64,000 nucleotides of DNA from Oscillospiraceae bacterium (GCA_022766785.1 JALEOL010000057.1:1-64000), one strand, 5' to 3'; positions 9,398 through 20,033 are shown, counted from the first letter of the stretch. A program made the numbers and translations. Notes: a model not told the origin generated them from the sequence alone.

Positions 9398-10346
9398 CCT
9401 TAACGAAACGGCGGAATTCCTGAGGAGCAGCGACTGCTTCCTTATCCTCATGCACGGAAGCCCGGACGGGGACACCCTCGGCTGCGGCTACGCGCTGTGC
9501 GGAGCGTTGCAGCAGCTCGGGAAAAAGGCAAAGGCGGTCTGCCCCGACCCTATCCCGAAGAAATTCAGCTATATGTTCCGGGAGATAGAGCAGCAGGAGT
9601 TTGAGCCGCAGACTATCGTCACCGTTGACGTTGCGGATACCAAGCTGCTTTACGGCATGGCGGAGCTGGGCGCAAAGGCGGCGCTGTGCATCGATCATCA
9701 TGTCAGCAATACCGAGTATGCCGAGCGGCTTCTTCTCGCTCCGGAATATGCGGCGGCGGCGGAGCTTATGTTCGAGCTGTTCAACTCTATGCCCGAGGTA
9801 AATATCACAAGCTGTATCGCGGACTGCCTCTACACCGGCATCGCCACGGACAGCGGCTGCTTCAAGTACAGCAACACCTCGCCGCAGACCCACGTCTACG
9901 CCGCGGAGCTGATGAAGCTGGGCGCGGACATCGTGCCGATAAATTACGCTATGTTCGATATGAAAAGCCAGGGCAGGCTGAAATTAGAGCAGCTGGCACT
10001 GAGCAATATCCGCTATTACGCCGGCGGCAGGATCGCTGTCATCGACGTTATGCAGTCGCTGATAGATTCCATTGAGGGCATCGACAGCGAGGATATCGGC
10101 TCGCTTTCCGCCATTCCGCGTCAGATCGAGGGCGTGGATATCGGCATTTGCATAAAGGAGAAAAAGCCCGGATTCTACAAGGTGTCGCTCCGTTCCAGCG
10201 AGAATGCGGACGTTTCCGCGATCGCGCACCAGTTCGGGGGCGGCGGTCATGCAAGGGCGGCGGGCTGCGCGTTCGAGACCTCGCTTGAGGACGCCGAAAA
10301 GAAGATCGTCTGGGCGTGTGCAAAGGCGCTGGGTAACGCAGTATGA
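9384..10346 (+). CDS. nrnA: DHH/DHHA1 phosphoesterase (NrnA-like oligoribonuclease/pAp phosphatase)
   Basis: HGSPDGDTLGCGYAL, IDHHVSN, FGGGGHARAAGC. Confidence 0.92.
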   Translation: MRRIDLNETAEFLRSSDCFLILMHGSPDGDTLGCGYALCGALQQLGKKAKAVCPDPIPKKFSYMFREIEQQEFEPQTIVTVDVADTKLLYGMAELGAKAALCIDHHVSNTEYAERLLLAPEYAAAAELMFELFNSMPEVNITSCIADCLYTGIATDSGCFKYSNTSPQTHVYAAELMKLGADIVPINYAMFDMKSQGRLKLEQLALSNIRYYAGGRIAVIDVMQSLIDSIEGIDSEDIGSLSAIPRQIEGVDIGICIKEKKPGFYKVSLRSSENADVSAIAHQFGGGGHARAAGCAFETSLEDAEKKIVWACAKALGNAV

Positions 10347-11227
10347 CGGGTATCATCTGTGTGAACAAGCCGCAGGAATTCACCTCGTTCGATGTGGTTG
10401 CTTCTATGCGGCGGTGCTTCGGCACCAAGAAGATGGGTCACGGCGGCACTCTCGACCCTATGGCTACCGGGGTTCTGCCGGTGTTTGTCGGTGGGGCTAC
10501 AAAAGCGGTTGACCTCGTTCCGGACGACAGCAAAAGCTACCGCGCAGGCTTCCGGCTGGGGCTGGTCTCCGACACCCAGGATATCTGGGGGAAGCTGAGA
10601 TCGCGCTGCGAAAACGGTATTTCCGAGGCGGAGATTCAGTTCGCCCTGGAGGATTTCCGGGGAGAGATAATGCAGATACCGCCGATGTATTCCGCGCTGA
10701 AGGTCAACGGGCAGAAGCTCTGCGACCTGGCGCGCAGGGGTATCGAGGTGGAGCGCAAGCCACGTCCCGTGACCATATCCCGGCTGGAGCTTGCAAGCTT
10801 TGACGGTACAGACGGCGTGCTGGAGGTGGACTGCTCCGGCGGCACATATATCCGCACGCTGATAAACGACATCGGCGAAGCCCTCGGCACCGGCGCAATA
10901 ATGACCAGTCTGTGCAGGACAAAAAGCTGCGGTTTCACGCTGGAAAGCTGCCACGGGCTGGAGGAGATTCGCGGCGCGGACAGGGAACAGCTGGAACGCT
11001 GGCTTATCCCGGTGGAGGCGGTTTTCGCAGAACTGCCGGAGATACCGCTGGACGAGGTTCAGCGGAGAATGTACCTCAACGGCGTGCGGCTGGACGCCGA
11101 CAGGCTCATGAAGCGTTCCGGGACGGGCATTCTCAGCCGCGTCACCTTTGGCGGAGAGTTCCTCGGGGTGGGGCGTATCAATACAGACGGAGAGCTTGTT
11201 CCGGTGAAGCAGTTCCGGAGCGAGTGA
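10343..11227 (+). CDS. truB: tRNA pseudouridine(55) synthase
   Basis: GTKKMGHGGTLDPMATGVLPV; GGTYIRTLINDIG. Confidence 0.96.
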   Translation: MTGIICVNKPQEFTSFDVVASMRRCFGTKKMGHGGTLDPMATGVLPVFVGGATKAVDLVPDDSKSYRAGFRLGLVSDTQDIWGKLRSRCENGISEAEIQFALEDFRGEIMQIPPMYSALKVNGQKLCDLARRGIEVERKPRPVTISRLELASFDGTDGVLEVDCSGGTYIRTLINDIGEALGTGAIMTSLCRTKSCGFTLESCHGLEEIRGADREQLERWLIPVEAVFAELPEIPLDEVQRRMYLNGVRLDADRLMKRSGTGILSRVTFGGEFLGVGRINTDGELVPVKQFRSE

Positions 11228-11262
11228 CGATGCCGGTTTTTCCGGCGAAGATGGTGAAATAA

Positions 11263-12159
11263 TTGATAGACATAACAAACAGCGGCAGGGCGGCGGAAAA
11301 GACCGCCGTTGCGCTGGGATATTTTGACGGACTGCATCTCGGGCATGTCGGCGTTATCAGCGCCGCGCTGTCTCAGCAGGGGTTAAAGCCTGCGGTGTTC
11401 ACGTTCAACTGCGACACCACGCTGCCTAAGTTCCGCGGCCCGGAGGATATAATCTCGTTCGAGAACAAGTGCGAGCTTATGGAAAGGCTGGGCGTACAGT
11501 ACATCTACGCTCCGGATTTCGCGGAGGTGTGCACTCTCACGGACGAGGAGTTCGTGAAGAATATTCTGATCGACAGGCTGAATGCAGGATACGCATGCTG
11601 CGGAAGAAACTTCCGGTTCGGTAAGGGCGGAAGCGGAACGCCGGAGCGCCTGGCAGAGATAGGGGCAGAATACGGAATGCGCGCCGGGGTCGTCCCGGAC
11701 GTATGCCTTGACGGGCAGATCATCAGTTCTACCCGTATCCGCGAGCATATCCGCCGCGGCGAGATCGAGCAGGCGAACAGGCTGCTGGGCTATGAGCTGT
11801 GGTACAGGCTGCCCGTGGTCAGGGGGAACGAGATCGGCAGGACGATAAACTTCCCGACGATAAACCAGATAATACCGGATACCAACATAATCCCCCGCCA
11901 CGGCGTATACAAGAGCTATGTTGAGGTAGACGGGAAGCAGTATCACGGCGTTACCAACATCGGCATAAAGCCCACTGTGGTGCGCCACGACGGCACCGGT
12001 ACGGTCATGGAAACGCACATTATCGGCTACAGCGGCGACCTTTACGGGCAGAATATCGCGGTGGCTCTGGTGAGGTTCATCAGACCCGAGGTGAAGTTCC
12101 CTGGGCTGGAGGAGCTGAAACAGCAGATCGCCAGGGACAAGGAAAACGCTATGCACTGA
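11263..12159 (+). CDS. ribF: Bifunctional riboflavin kinase/FAD synthetase (TTG start)
   Basis: ALGYFDGLHLGHVGVI; SSTRIREHIRRGEIEQANRLLGY; RTINFPTINQ; GVTNIGIKPTV. Confidence 0.95.
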   Translation: MIDITNSGRAAEKTAVALGYFDGLHLGHVGVISAALSQQGLKPAVFTFNCDTTLPKFRGPEDIISFENKCELMERLGVQYIYAPDFAEVCTLTDEEFVKNILIDRLNAGYACCGRNFRFGKGGSGTPERLAEIGAEYGMRAGVVPDVCLDGQIISSTRIREHIRRGEIEQANRLLGYELWYRLPVVRGNEIGRTINFPTINQIIPDTNIIPRHGVYKSYVEVDGKQYHGVTNIGIKPTVVRHDGTGTVMETHIIGYSGDLYGQNIAVALVRFIRPEVKFPGLEELKQQIARDKENAMH

Positions 12160-12164
12160 GCAGT

Positions 12165-12296
12165 TATAGTGAACTTCAAAAAAATTTTGACGTTCACTAT
12201 AAAAACTTATTAAAATTGCCTCGCACATTCGTTCGCTGCGCTCACTTCGTGAGTATAGGCAAATATCAAACGTAAAAGGAATCTGGCGTTTGATAT
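12165..12296. repeat. Three consecutive perfect inverted repeats upstream of gltX
   Basis: TATAGTGAAC/GTTCACTATA (12165-12201), TTGCCT/AGGCAA (12216-12262), ATATCAAACG/CGTTTGATAT (12263-12296). Confidence 0.8.
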
Positions 12297-12351
12297 AATT
12301 AGCATGATATCGCTTTTCAGGGCGTAAAAATACACGAAAGGACAATGACAA

Positions 12352-13800
12352 ATGGAAGTCAGGACAAGATTTGCACCCAGTCCCACTGGGTACATGCATA
12401 TAGGAAATCTGCGCACCGCGCTGTATACCTATCTTATCGCAAGGAAGAACAACGGCAAGTTTATCCTGCGTATCGAGGATACCGACCAGGGGCGCTATGT
12501 CGAGGGCGCGACCGACGTTATATACAGGACGCTTCGCACCTGCGGACTGAACTGGGACGAAGGTCCGGATATCGGAGGTCCCTGCGGTCCGTATATCCAG
12601 AGCGAGAGGATGGGCATGTTCAGGGAATACGCCGAGAAGCTGGTGGAAACAGGACATGCGTACTACTGCTTCTGCGGCAAGAACGAAGCAGCCGGCGAGG
12701 ATACCGCGAACGGGCTTGCTTCCGCACAGCGCTGCCCCTGCCGTGATCTGCCCGTTGATGAGGCCAGGAAGCGTCATGACGCCGGTGAAAGCTGCGTTAT
12801 CCGCCAGAAGATCCCCAACGAGGGTACTACTACGTTCCATGATGAGATCTACGGCGATATCACCGTTGAGAACATTGACCTTGACGACCAGGTGCTGCTG
12901 AAATCCGATGGAATGCCGACATACAACTTTGCAAATGTCGTTGACGACCATACAATGGGTATAACCCACGTCGTAAGAGGAAACGAGTATCTGTCCTCCG
13001 CACCGAAGTACAATCTTCTGTACGAGGCTTTCGGGTGGACGCCTCCGCTGTATATCCACGTTGAGCACATCATGCGCGACGCCACACACAAGCTCTCCAA
13101 GCGCGACGGCGACGCTTCCTTCGAGGATTTCCGTGCAAAGGGATATCTCACCGAGGCTATACTGAACTACATTCTGCTGCTGGGCTGGGCGCCCAAGGGT
13201 GAGCAGGAGATATTTACGCTGGACGAGATGATAGAGGCGTTCGATCTGAGCGGAATTTCCAAGTCCCCGGCGATATTCGACCCGTTAAAGCTGACTGCGA
13301 TAAACGCTGTCTATATCCGTGCGCTTCCGCTGGAGAAGTTCGTGGAGCTTGCCGAGCCGTGGATAAGAAAGACCTGCACACGCACCGACATCGACCTGCC
13401 GTTGCTCTGCCAGGGTCTTCAGCCGCGCACCGAGGTGTTCAGCGATATACCCGAGCGCGTGGATTTCATCGACCAGATGCCGGAATATTCCATTGACATG
13501 TATGTCAGCAAGAAGATGAAGACTACACCCGAGACCTCCCTCGAAGCGCTGAAGAAGCTCATTCCGGTCATCGAGGGCGTTGAGGACTTCACCGCCGGGA
13601 ATATTCACGACGCGCTCTTTAAGCAGATTGAAGCGGACGGCGTGAAGAACGGTCTGTATCTCTATCCGCTGCGTGTTGCGCTGTCCGGCAAGGCGGTCAC
13701 TCCCGGCGGCGGCGTGGAGCTTGCGAAGATACTCGGCAAGGAGGATACCATCGCACGCATGAAGAAGGCGGTGGAGAAGCTTACCGCTGAACTTGGCTGA
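12352..13800 (+). CDS. gltX: Glutamyl-tRNA synthetase
   Basis: VRTRFAPSPTGYMHIGNLRTALYTYLIARK...FILRIEDTDQGR; KLSKRDGD. Confidence 0.97.
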   Translation: MEVRTRFAPSPTGYMHIGNLRTALYTYLIARKNNGKFILRIEDTDQGRYVEGATDVIYRTLRTCGLNWDEGPDIGGPCGPYIQSERMGMFREYAEKLVETGHAYYCFCGKNEAAGEDTANGLASAQRCPCRDLPVDEARKRHDAGESCVIRQKIPNEGTTTFHDEIYGDITVENIDLDDQVLLKSDGMPTYNFANVVDDHTMGITHVVRGNEYLSSAPKYNLLYEAFGWTPPLYIHVEHIMRDATHKLSKRDGDASFEDFRAKGYLTEAILNYILLLGWAPKGEQEIFTLDEMIEAFDLSGISKSPAIFDPLKLTAINAVYIRALPLEKFVELAEPWIRKTCTRTDIDLPLLCQGLQPRTEVFSDIPERVDFIDQMPEYSIDMYVSKKMKTTPETSLEALKKLIPVIEGVEDFTAGNIHDALFKQIEADGVKNGLYLYPLRVALSGKAVTPGGGVELAKILGKEDTIARMKKAVEKLTAELG

Positions 13801-13947
13801 ATTTTACGTCTTATTCATTGTTAATTCACGCTATCGTCACTTTAGTGTGTTAATCTGAATATATATCGGTGTATATCGCGGTCATGCTCCGCGGAATAAA
13901 CCGCAGGAATATTGACGGGCAGACCCAGCCCGAAAAAGGACATATCT

Positions 13948-14916
13948 ATGATCGAAGTAAAAAATCTGAGCAAAAGCTACGGCAGCAAGCTCGCAGTGGA
14001 CGGTATCAGCTTCACCGCAGGGGAGAGCGAGATACTCGGCTTCCTGGGGCCTAACGGCGCCGGAAAATCCACCACGATGAATATGCTGACCGGTTATCTG
14101 TCATCGTCCGGAGGACAGGCGCTCATCAACGGCGTCGATATCCTGGAAGATCCGGTTCGCGCGAAGAAGGACATAGGCTACCTTCCCGAGCAGCCGCCGC
14201 TGTATCTCGACATGACGGTGATGGAGTACCTGAATTTCGTTTACAGCCTGAAAAAGTGCAGGCTGCCCAAGGCTTCGCACCTGGCGGAAATATGCAGCCT
14301 GGTGAAGATAACCGACGTGTCGAAGCGCGTTATCCGCAACCTGTCAAAGGGCTACAAGCAGCGCGTGGGACTTGCCCAGGCGCTTGTGGGCAACCCCCGG
14401 GTGCTTATCCTGGACGAGCCGACTGTAGGTCTTGACCCGAAGCAGATAATCGAGATACGCACGCTGATAAAGAAGCTTGGCAGGAACCACACGGTAATAC
14501 TGTCCTCGCATATCCTGTCCGAGGTGCAGGCGGTGTGCGATAAGATCGTTGTCATAGACAAGGGCAGGCTGGTTGCTAACGACACCACCGAGCACCTTTC
14601 CCAGAGTCTGTCGGCGGATCACAAGCTCACCGTGCAGATCGAAGGCCCCACCAAGGAGGTCAAGGCGCTGCTGGAGCAGATTCCGGACATGGAGGAGGTT
14701 CACCTCAACCGCACTGTCGACAAGACGATCGGCGAGTTTGAGCTGAACGCCAGGGAGGGCTGCGATATCCGCCGCGAGGTGTTCAAGCGCATGGCGGCGA
14801 GAAACTACCCCATTCTGCTGATGAGAAGCAGCGAGCTGACGCTGGAGGAGATCTTCCTCAAGCTCACCACCGGTGATTTCTACGGCAATACTGACAACGG
14901 AGGTGCGCGCAAATGA
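13948..14916 (+). CDS. ABC transporter ATP-binding protein (GldA-like)
   Basis: GPNGAGKSTTMNMLTGYL, LSKGYKQRVGLAQALVGNPRVLILDEPT. Confidence 0.93.
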   Translation: MIEVKNLSKSYGSKLAVDGISFTAGESEILGFLGPNGAGKSTTMNMLTGYLSSSGGQALINGVDILEDPVRAKKDIGYLPEQPPLYLDMTVMEYLNFVYSLKKCRLPKASHLAEICSLVKITDVSKRVIRNLSKGYKQRVGLAQALVGNPRVLILDEPTVGLDPKQIIEIRTLIKKLGRNHTVILSSHILSEVQAVCDKIVVIDKGRLVANDTTEHLSQSLSADHKLTVQIEGPTKEVKALLEQIPDMEEVHLNRTVDKTIGEFELNAREGCDIRREVFKRMAARNYPILLMRSSELTLEEIFLKLTTGDFYGNTDNGGARK

Positions 14917-15638
14917 CAGCTATAATGAAGCGTGAGTTCGCTTCCTATTTCACATCTCCGCTGGGCTATGTTTACCTTGCGGTGTTCTACGGGTTTTCCG
15001 GGCTGTTCCTGTGGATGAGCTGCCTTACGGCTTCCTCCGCAGATATGTCTGTGGTGTTCCTGTGGATGTTCTTTATTATGGTTATCCTCATTCCGATACT
15101 TACCATGAGGACAATGGCGGACGACAAGCGCCAGAAAACCGACCAGCTGACCCTCACCTCTCCGGTGAGCCTGTTCGGACTGGTCGCAGGAAAGTTCCTC
15201 GCGGCGTTCTTCATCTTCCTCATCGGCGCTGCGATAATGCTGGTTTACGCGGTGGGTCTTTCGGCTGCCGTGGCTAATTCCGGCACCGGCGCTGTGTTCA
15301 ACTGGGCGGGATTTTTCGGTAATTTCGTGGGAATTATCCTGATGGGCAGCGTGTTCATCTCGGCAGGTATTTTCATCTCCAGCCTTACTGAAAACCAGAT
15401 GATCGCCGCTATCGGCAGTATCGGCGTGAATATTCTGATCTGCCTGTTCGATATTATTTCGAATTTCGTGTCAGCGCCATTCCTCAAGAATATCATCAAT
15501 GCGCTTTCGGTGCTGTATAAGTACCAGGAATTCACATACGGCATATTCAGCCTGAAGAATATCCTGTTCTTCCTTAGCCTGATCGCAATATTCAACTTCC
15601 TGACGATGCGCGTTATCGAACGCCGCCGCTGGAGCTGA
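14913..15638 (+). CDS. ABC-2 type permease (GldF-like)
   Basis: Multi-TM protein; TMRTMADDKRQKTDQLTLTSPVS; overlaps the ATPase stop. Confidence 0.88.
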   Translation: MTAIMKREFASYFTSPLGYVYLAVFYGFSGLFLWMSCLTASSADMSVVFLWMFFIMVILIPILTMRTMADDKRQKTDQLTLTSPVSLFGLVAGKFLAAFFIFLIGAAIMLVYAVGLSAAVANSGTGAVFNWAGFFGNFVGIILMGSVFISAGIFISSLTENQMIAAIGSIGVNILICLFDIISNFVSAPFLKNIINALSVLYKYQEFTYGIFSLKNILFFLSLIAIFNFLTMRVIERRRWS

Positions 15639-15654
15639 GAAAGGAGGAGCAGAT

Positions 15655-17442
15655 ATGAGCGATTTAAACGAAGAAAAGAACAAGGAGCTTGACGCCGCCG
15701 GGGATACCAGCGCTGAGGATACCGCGGCTGTGCAGCCGGACTCCGATGATAATAACGCGGAGCCTGAAACCGCCGCAGCGCAGGAGGTCTCCGAAGAAAA
15801 GACCGAGCCTGCGGAAAAGCCCGCAAAGCTGAAAAAGCCCGGAAAGCAGCCCGAGGAGATACGCAACGGCAATCCCGCGGCGCGAAAGCTGATGCTCAAC
15901 AAGAGAAACTTCAAGCACGGTACGCTTGCGGTGGTGTTCACTGTGATCTTCATTGCGGCGGTGGTGGTGCTGAACATTATCGTCAGCATGATCTCCGACC
16001 GTATCGACACCACGGCGGATCTTTCCGATACCGGCATTTACACCCTTGACGATGAGACTATAGCCTACCTTGACGATCTGACGATGGACGTTACCGTTTC
16101 CGTCATGAATTCCGAGACGGATTTCGAGGGCGGCGGCACTTATTACAAGAGCGTCAACGAGCTGCTGAAGAAAATGGAGATGCAAAACGGGCATTTCAAG
16201 GTGCAGTATCTGAAGATAGACCAGAACCCGACTTTCACTTCCAAGTTCACCGGCGAGACCCTTAATACCAACTACATCGTGGTTGAAGCGGAAGAAACCG
16301 GCAGACACCGTATTATCACACCGGGAAGCTATTTCACCTGCAACGCGCTGAGAGATCAGTTCTCGCAGTACGGCTATCCTGAAGCGTATATCGACCAGTA
16401 TGTTGAGCAGTACGTCAACAGCTCCTATGCGTCCCAGGTGATCGACGGCAGCAATATCGAGCAGGCGGCAATTTCCGCTATGCTCTATGTCACCAATACC
16501 GACCCTGTTCGCGTGGCGTTCACCGAGGGCTTCGGCGAGAGCGACAGCAGCACCCTTTCCAATCTGCTGAGTAAGAACGGATACGATGTTGAGACGATCA
16601 ACCTCCAGTCCGTGTCTGAGATAGACAGCGGCATCGACTATATCGTTATGTTTGCGCCGTCTATTGACTACGATAACGAGAACCTTGACAAGCTGGCAAG
16701 GTTCCTTGACAATGACGGCGCTTTCGGCAAGAACCTCGTTTATTTCTCCAATGGTCAGGCATACTACAACAAGACCACCGAGGACAGCGCAGCGCTTGTC
16801 AACCTGTCTGCATTCCTTGCGGAATGGGGTATTCAGATCGGCGACAGCTATATCATGCAGACAAATCCCGAATACACCTACGGCAACATGGCGATCGCAC
16901 AGGTGCTGGATATCCAGGATACGGATTATGCCGGCGATGTATACGGAAATTCGCTGTTCACCTATGACGGGTATGTGCGCCCTGTTATCCGTATCTGGGG
17001 CGAGGATAAGTCCAAGAGCGGTATTGAGCAGAAGGTGCTGATAAAGACCTACGACGGGGCTTATCTCCGTCCGATGAGCACGCTGTCTGACACCGATTTC
17101 GATATCAGCTCCGCCGAGTCCGGTGTGTTCAACGACGCGGTTTGCGCTTACAAGATCCACAGTACGACGCAGGTTGTATCCAGGGTGGTGGCGTTCGGTT
17201 CCGAGCTGTTCCCTGATGTAAGCTATTCCAACTCAAACAACCAGGACTTCCTGGTGAATATGTTCAACTATATCTCCGGCAAGACCGAGGGCGTCACTAT
17301 CACATCAAAGGCATTCTCAAACGTCGGATTCGATATGAATCAGGGCAGCGCGAATGTCCTTGCTGTGATACTCTGCGTCGTTGTTCCGGTCGTTGTGATA
17401 GTCCTGGGTATAGTTATCTGGGTGCGCAGGAGGCACAGATAA
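15655..17442 (+). CDS. GldG-family ABC auxiliary protein
   Basis: N- and C-terminal TM segments; ADLSDTGIYTLDDETIAYLDDLTMDVTVSVM; follows a GldF-like permease. Confidence 0.8.
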   Translation: MSDLNEEKNKELDAAGDTSAEDTAAVQPDSDDNNAEPETAAAQEVSEEKTEPAEKPAKLKKPGKQPEEIRNGNPAARKLMLNKRNFKHGTLAVVFTVIFIAAVVVLNIIVSMISDRIDTTADLSDTGIYTLDDETIAYLDDLTMDVTVSVMNSETDFEGGGTYYKSVNELLKKMEMQNGHFKVQYLKIDQNPTFTSKFTGETLNTNYIVVEAEETGRHRIITPGSYFTCNALRDQFSQYGYPEAYIDQYVEQYVNSSYASQVIDGSNIEQAAISAMLYVTNTDPVRVAFTEGFGESDSSTLSNLLSKNGYDVETINLQSVSEIDSGIDYIVMFAPSIDYDNENLDKLARFLDNDGAFGKNLVYFSNGQAYYNKTTEDSAALVNLSAFLAEWGIQIGDSYIMQTNPEYTYGNMAIAQVLDIQDTDYAGDVYGNSLFTYDGYVRPVIRIWGEDKSKSGIEQKVLIKTYDGAYLRPMSTLSDTDFDISSAESGVFNDAVCAYKIHSTTQVVSRVVAFGSELFPDVSYSNSNNQDFLVNMFNYISGKTEGVTITSKAFSNVGFDMNQGSANVLAVILCVVVPVVVIVLGIVIWVRRRHR

Positions 17443-19041
17443 ATGGCAAAGCTTTCTAAAACAACCAGAACGGTCATCATTGCGGCGGCGGTGCTGCTGG
17501 TGCTGGGAGCGGTGCTCCTGGTGCTGATGATGACCGGCTCTGACAAAAAAGAGGAGACCTCCAGCGGCACTTCGGAGTCCGTTTCCACCGGGGAGGACAG
17601 TTCTTCCTCCGACAACGGCACTTCGTCTGACAGCGAAAAGACCGCGATCACCGATAAGGAGCAGGAGAACGTGCTGAAGCTGGAGGTCGTGAATGAGACC
17701 GGCAGCTTCTCCTTCAGCAGACAGCAGCGCGAGGTCTCCACAACGGACGACGATGGCAATGTCAGCACCTCCACCGAGTACTATTGGGTAAGCCCCGAGC
17801 TTGAGGGTGTGGATCACAACGACTCCACGATCGGCTCGTTCGTCCGCTGCATGGCAGGGCTGTCCGCTTCTTCCGTAGTGGAGGAGGACGCGCAGGACCT
17901 TGAAAAGTACGGTCTTGCGACCCCTGCTTCCGAGGTGAAGATCTCCTTTGACGATGGAACTTCAGCGGATATCTGCTTCGGTATCCGCAATCCTGCCGCG
18001 AACAATTACGTTTACTGCCTGACAAAAGGCAGCAATGACGTTATGCAGGTGAGCTACTACAGCGCCGGCAGCGCGTTTTATGACATCAAGAGCTTTGTGA
18101 ACCTGGTGCTGACGGAAGCTTATAACGCCAACAACGCAAACGAGCTGGACTATCTCACCATCGAGCGCAAGGATCTTGATGATCCTATACAGATCGAGTA
18201 TATGTATGATATCGCGGAGGAGTCGGAAAAAGAGGACTCTGTTATCACGACATTCAATACCCACCGCATAACTTCTCCGATAACAGTCGAGCTGGATACC
18301 ACCAGCGGTCAGTCGGTGTGCTACGGGCTGTATTCGCTGAGCGCGGCTTCCTGCGAGTATATCCGTCCGACGGAGCAGGAGATCGCAGACGCAGGTCTTG
18401 ACGACCCGTTCTGCAAGGTAAGTTTCAAGTACGGCGGAAAGGCGCGGGTGCTTCTTCTCGGAAACGAGATCCGCACAACCAGCGGAGAGGACGAGAACGC
18501 TGTATCCTCTGTTACAGCATATTATGCGATGTTCGAGGGCGGCGATATAGTTTATTCTATAAGCACCAGCAATGCGCCGTGGTATACGTTACAGGTGCAG
18601 GACATTATGTCGCGCAGACCTATCTCGCCGTATATCTACACCATAGACACGCTGACTGTCACCACGCCTGACGGGGAGTATGTGTTCACGGTGAGCGGCG
18701 ACTCCGACGACCACAGCTTCACCTGCGGCGATACCGTGCTGAACGACAGCAGCTTCAAGAGCTTCTATCAGCACCTTATCACAACAGTGGGAGAGGAGCT
18801 GTACTTCTCCGATGAGAAGCCGGAGCCGTATATCACGCTGCTGTTCAAGTACCGCGAGGAGTATTATGACACCTATGGCAGGAGCGAGGACGAGATAGTA
18901 TTCTACCAGTCCGACGACCGCAAGAACATCGTCAGCGTGAACGGCGATATTCTCTACAAAGTACGCCAGATCTACACACAGCGCCTGCTGGAGAATCTTG
19001 ACGCACTGTTCAACGGCGGAGAGATCAAGCTGGACTGGTAA
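17443..19041 (+). CDS. DUF4340-type membrane-anchored protein
   Basis: N-terminal TM anchor, position directly after GldG-like gene, repeated ASEVKISFDDGTSADICFGI pattern. Confidence 0.7.
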   Translation: MAKLSKTTRTVIIAAAVLLVLGAVLLVLMMTGSDKKEETSSGTSESVSTGEDSSSSDNGTSSDSEKTAITDKEQENVLKLEVVNETGSFSFSRQQREVSTTDDDGNVSTSTEYYWVSPELEGVDHNDSTIGSFVRCMAGLSASSVVEEDAQDLEKYGLATPASEVKISFDDGTSADICFGIRNPAANNYVYCLTKGSNDVMQVSYYSAGSAFYDIKSFVNLVLTEAYNANNANELDYLTIERKDLDDPIQIEYMYDIAEESEKEDSVITTFNTHRITSPITVELDTTSGQSVCYGLYSLSAASCEYIRPTEQEIADAGLDDPFCKVSFKYGGKARVLLLGNEIRTTSGEDENAVSSVTAYYAMFEGGDIVYSISTSNAPWYTLQVQDIMSRRPISPYIYTIDTLTVTTPDGEYVFTVSGDSDDHSFTCGDTVLNDSSFKSFYQHLITTVGEELYFSDEKPEPYITLLFKYREEYYDTYGRSEDEIVFYQSDDRKNIVSVNGDILYKVRQIYTQRLLENLDALFNGGEIKLDW

Positions 19042-19083
19042 CTATACAGAAATAGTCAAAATTCAATATGGAGGTAAATGACA

Positions 19084-19365
19084 ATGGCTGAGGGCAATTT
19101 TTTCTACTACCGCGGATTTCCTATGGTGAGAAGCGGAAACGAGATATATTACGGAAGCATGGGCGATAAGTTTGTCACAAAGCTCACCATTCGTGAGAGC
19201 GAGACTTTCAAGGACAGCGAAATGCCCACAAAGGTAATGGTGCAGATGGTGCCGACCAAGATGGAGCCTGACCTCCTTGCAAAGGCAAAGAAGGGCGAAA
19301 TGTCCAGCCTTTACGAAGCGCTGGACACCGCATATGTATGGCTTTCAAAGGAGCTGTTCGACTAA
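19084..19365 (+). CDS. Conserved hypothetical protein
   Basis: 93-aa ORF with RBS (ggaggtaaatgaca). Confidence 0.65.
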   Translation: MAEGNFFYYRGFPMVRSGNEIYYGSMGDKFVTKLTIRESETFKDSEMPTKVMVQMVPTKMEPDLLAKAKKGEMSSLYEALDTAYVWLSKELFD

Positions 19366-19372
19366 AAAATCA

Positions 19373-19440
19373 GGGGAAGTTCATCGCTTCCCCTTTTTTA
19401 TAAAACAACAGGGGTAAGCTGAAATACTTACCCCTTTTTA
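19373..19440. terminator. Two tandem terminator hairpins between convergent genes
   Basis: GGGGAAG-N7-CTTCCCC TTTTTT (19373-19399) and GGGGTAAG-N8-CTTACCCC TTTTTA. Confidence 0.85.
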
Positions 19441-19457
19441 TATATTCCGGATCAGAT

Positions 19458-19736
19458 TTACGCTTCCGGCTGGATCTCCTCGTCCTCGGGCGTGGTGGAA
19501 ACAGACGTGCGCTTAACTCTGTTGCGGTAGGTGTATTCGAATTCGTTATCGTTGTACGCTGCGATCTCGTTGAGCCAGTAGCTGACGCGATAGCTGCCAA
19601 CGTCGATAACCGCGAAGTTCGCTGTGGTATTCACGAATAATACTACTCCCTGCACCAGAGGTCTTACGCTTCCCTCGCCGCTGAAATACTCCTTGAGTCT
19701 TACAACGACCTTATCTCCAACATGAATGTCCCCCAT
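19458..19736 (-). CDS. Conserved hypothetical protein
   Basis: MGDIHVGDKVVVRLKEYFSGEGSVRPLVQGVVLFVNTTANFAVIDVG; RBS aaggagg on the - strand. Confidence 0.7.
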   Translation of the reverse strand: MGDIHVGDKVVVRLKEYFSGEGSVRPLVQGVVLFVNTTANFAVIDVGSYRVSYWLNEIAAYNDNEFEYTYRNRVKRTSVSTTPEDEEIQPEA

Positions 19737-20033
19737 TTTATTGTCCTCCTTGGCAATGATATCTGTGAAAATACGACAGAATTTACATCAGTAATTGTAA
19801 CACATATTACACGGGCTGTCAAGCAATTTTCTGAAAAAACCTCCGAAATGCCGAAAATGTGCTGCAACTTCTGTGTTTTAGTAAATCAGTAACAAATAAT
19901 TTATGCGAAATCTGTGCAAAGTGACGGGATACTTCAAATCTGCAATTCGCGATCGATTTGTGACAATTTGCTGAAACATCTCGGATCGGGGCAAAAATAT
20001 ACGCTGATCGTTCAATATTTTGTGAAAATCGGT

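Noticed and set aside
11383-13089. 568-aa - strand ORF
   Set aside because: Spans antisense of ribF, the intergenic hairpins and gltX; composition and lack of motifs indicate a shadow ORF.
15664-17160. 498-aa - strand ORF
   Set aside because: Antisense of the GldG-like gene; low-complexity V/G/R-rich, no domain signature.
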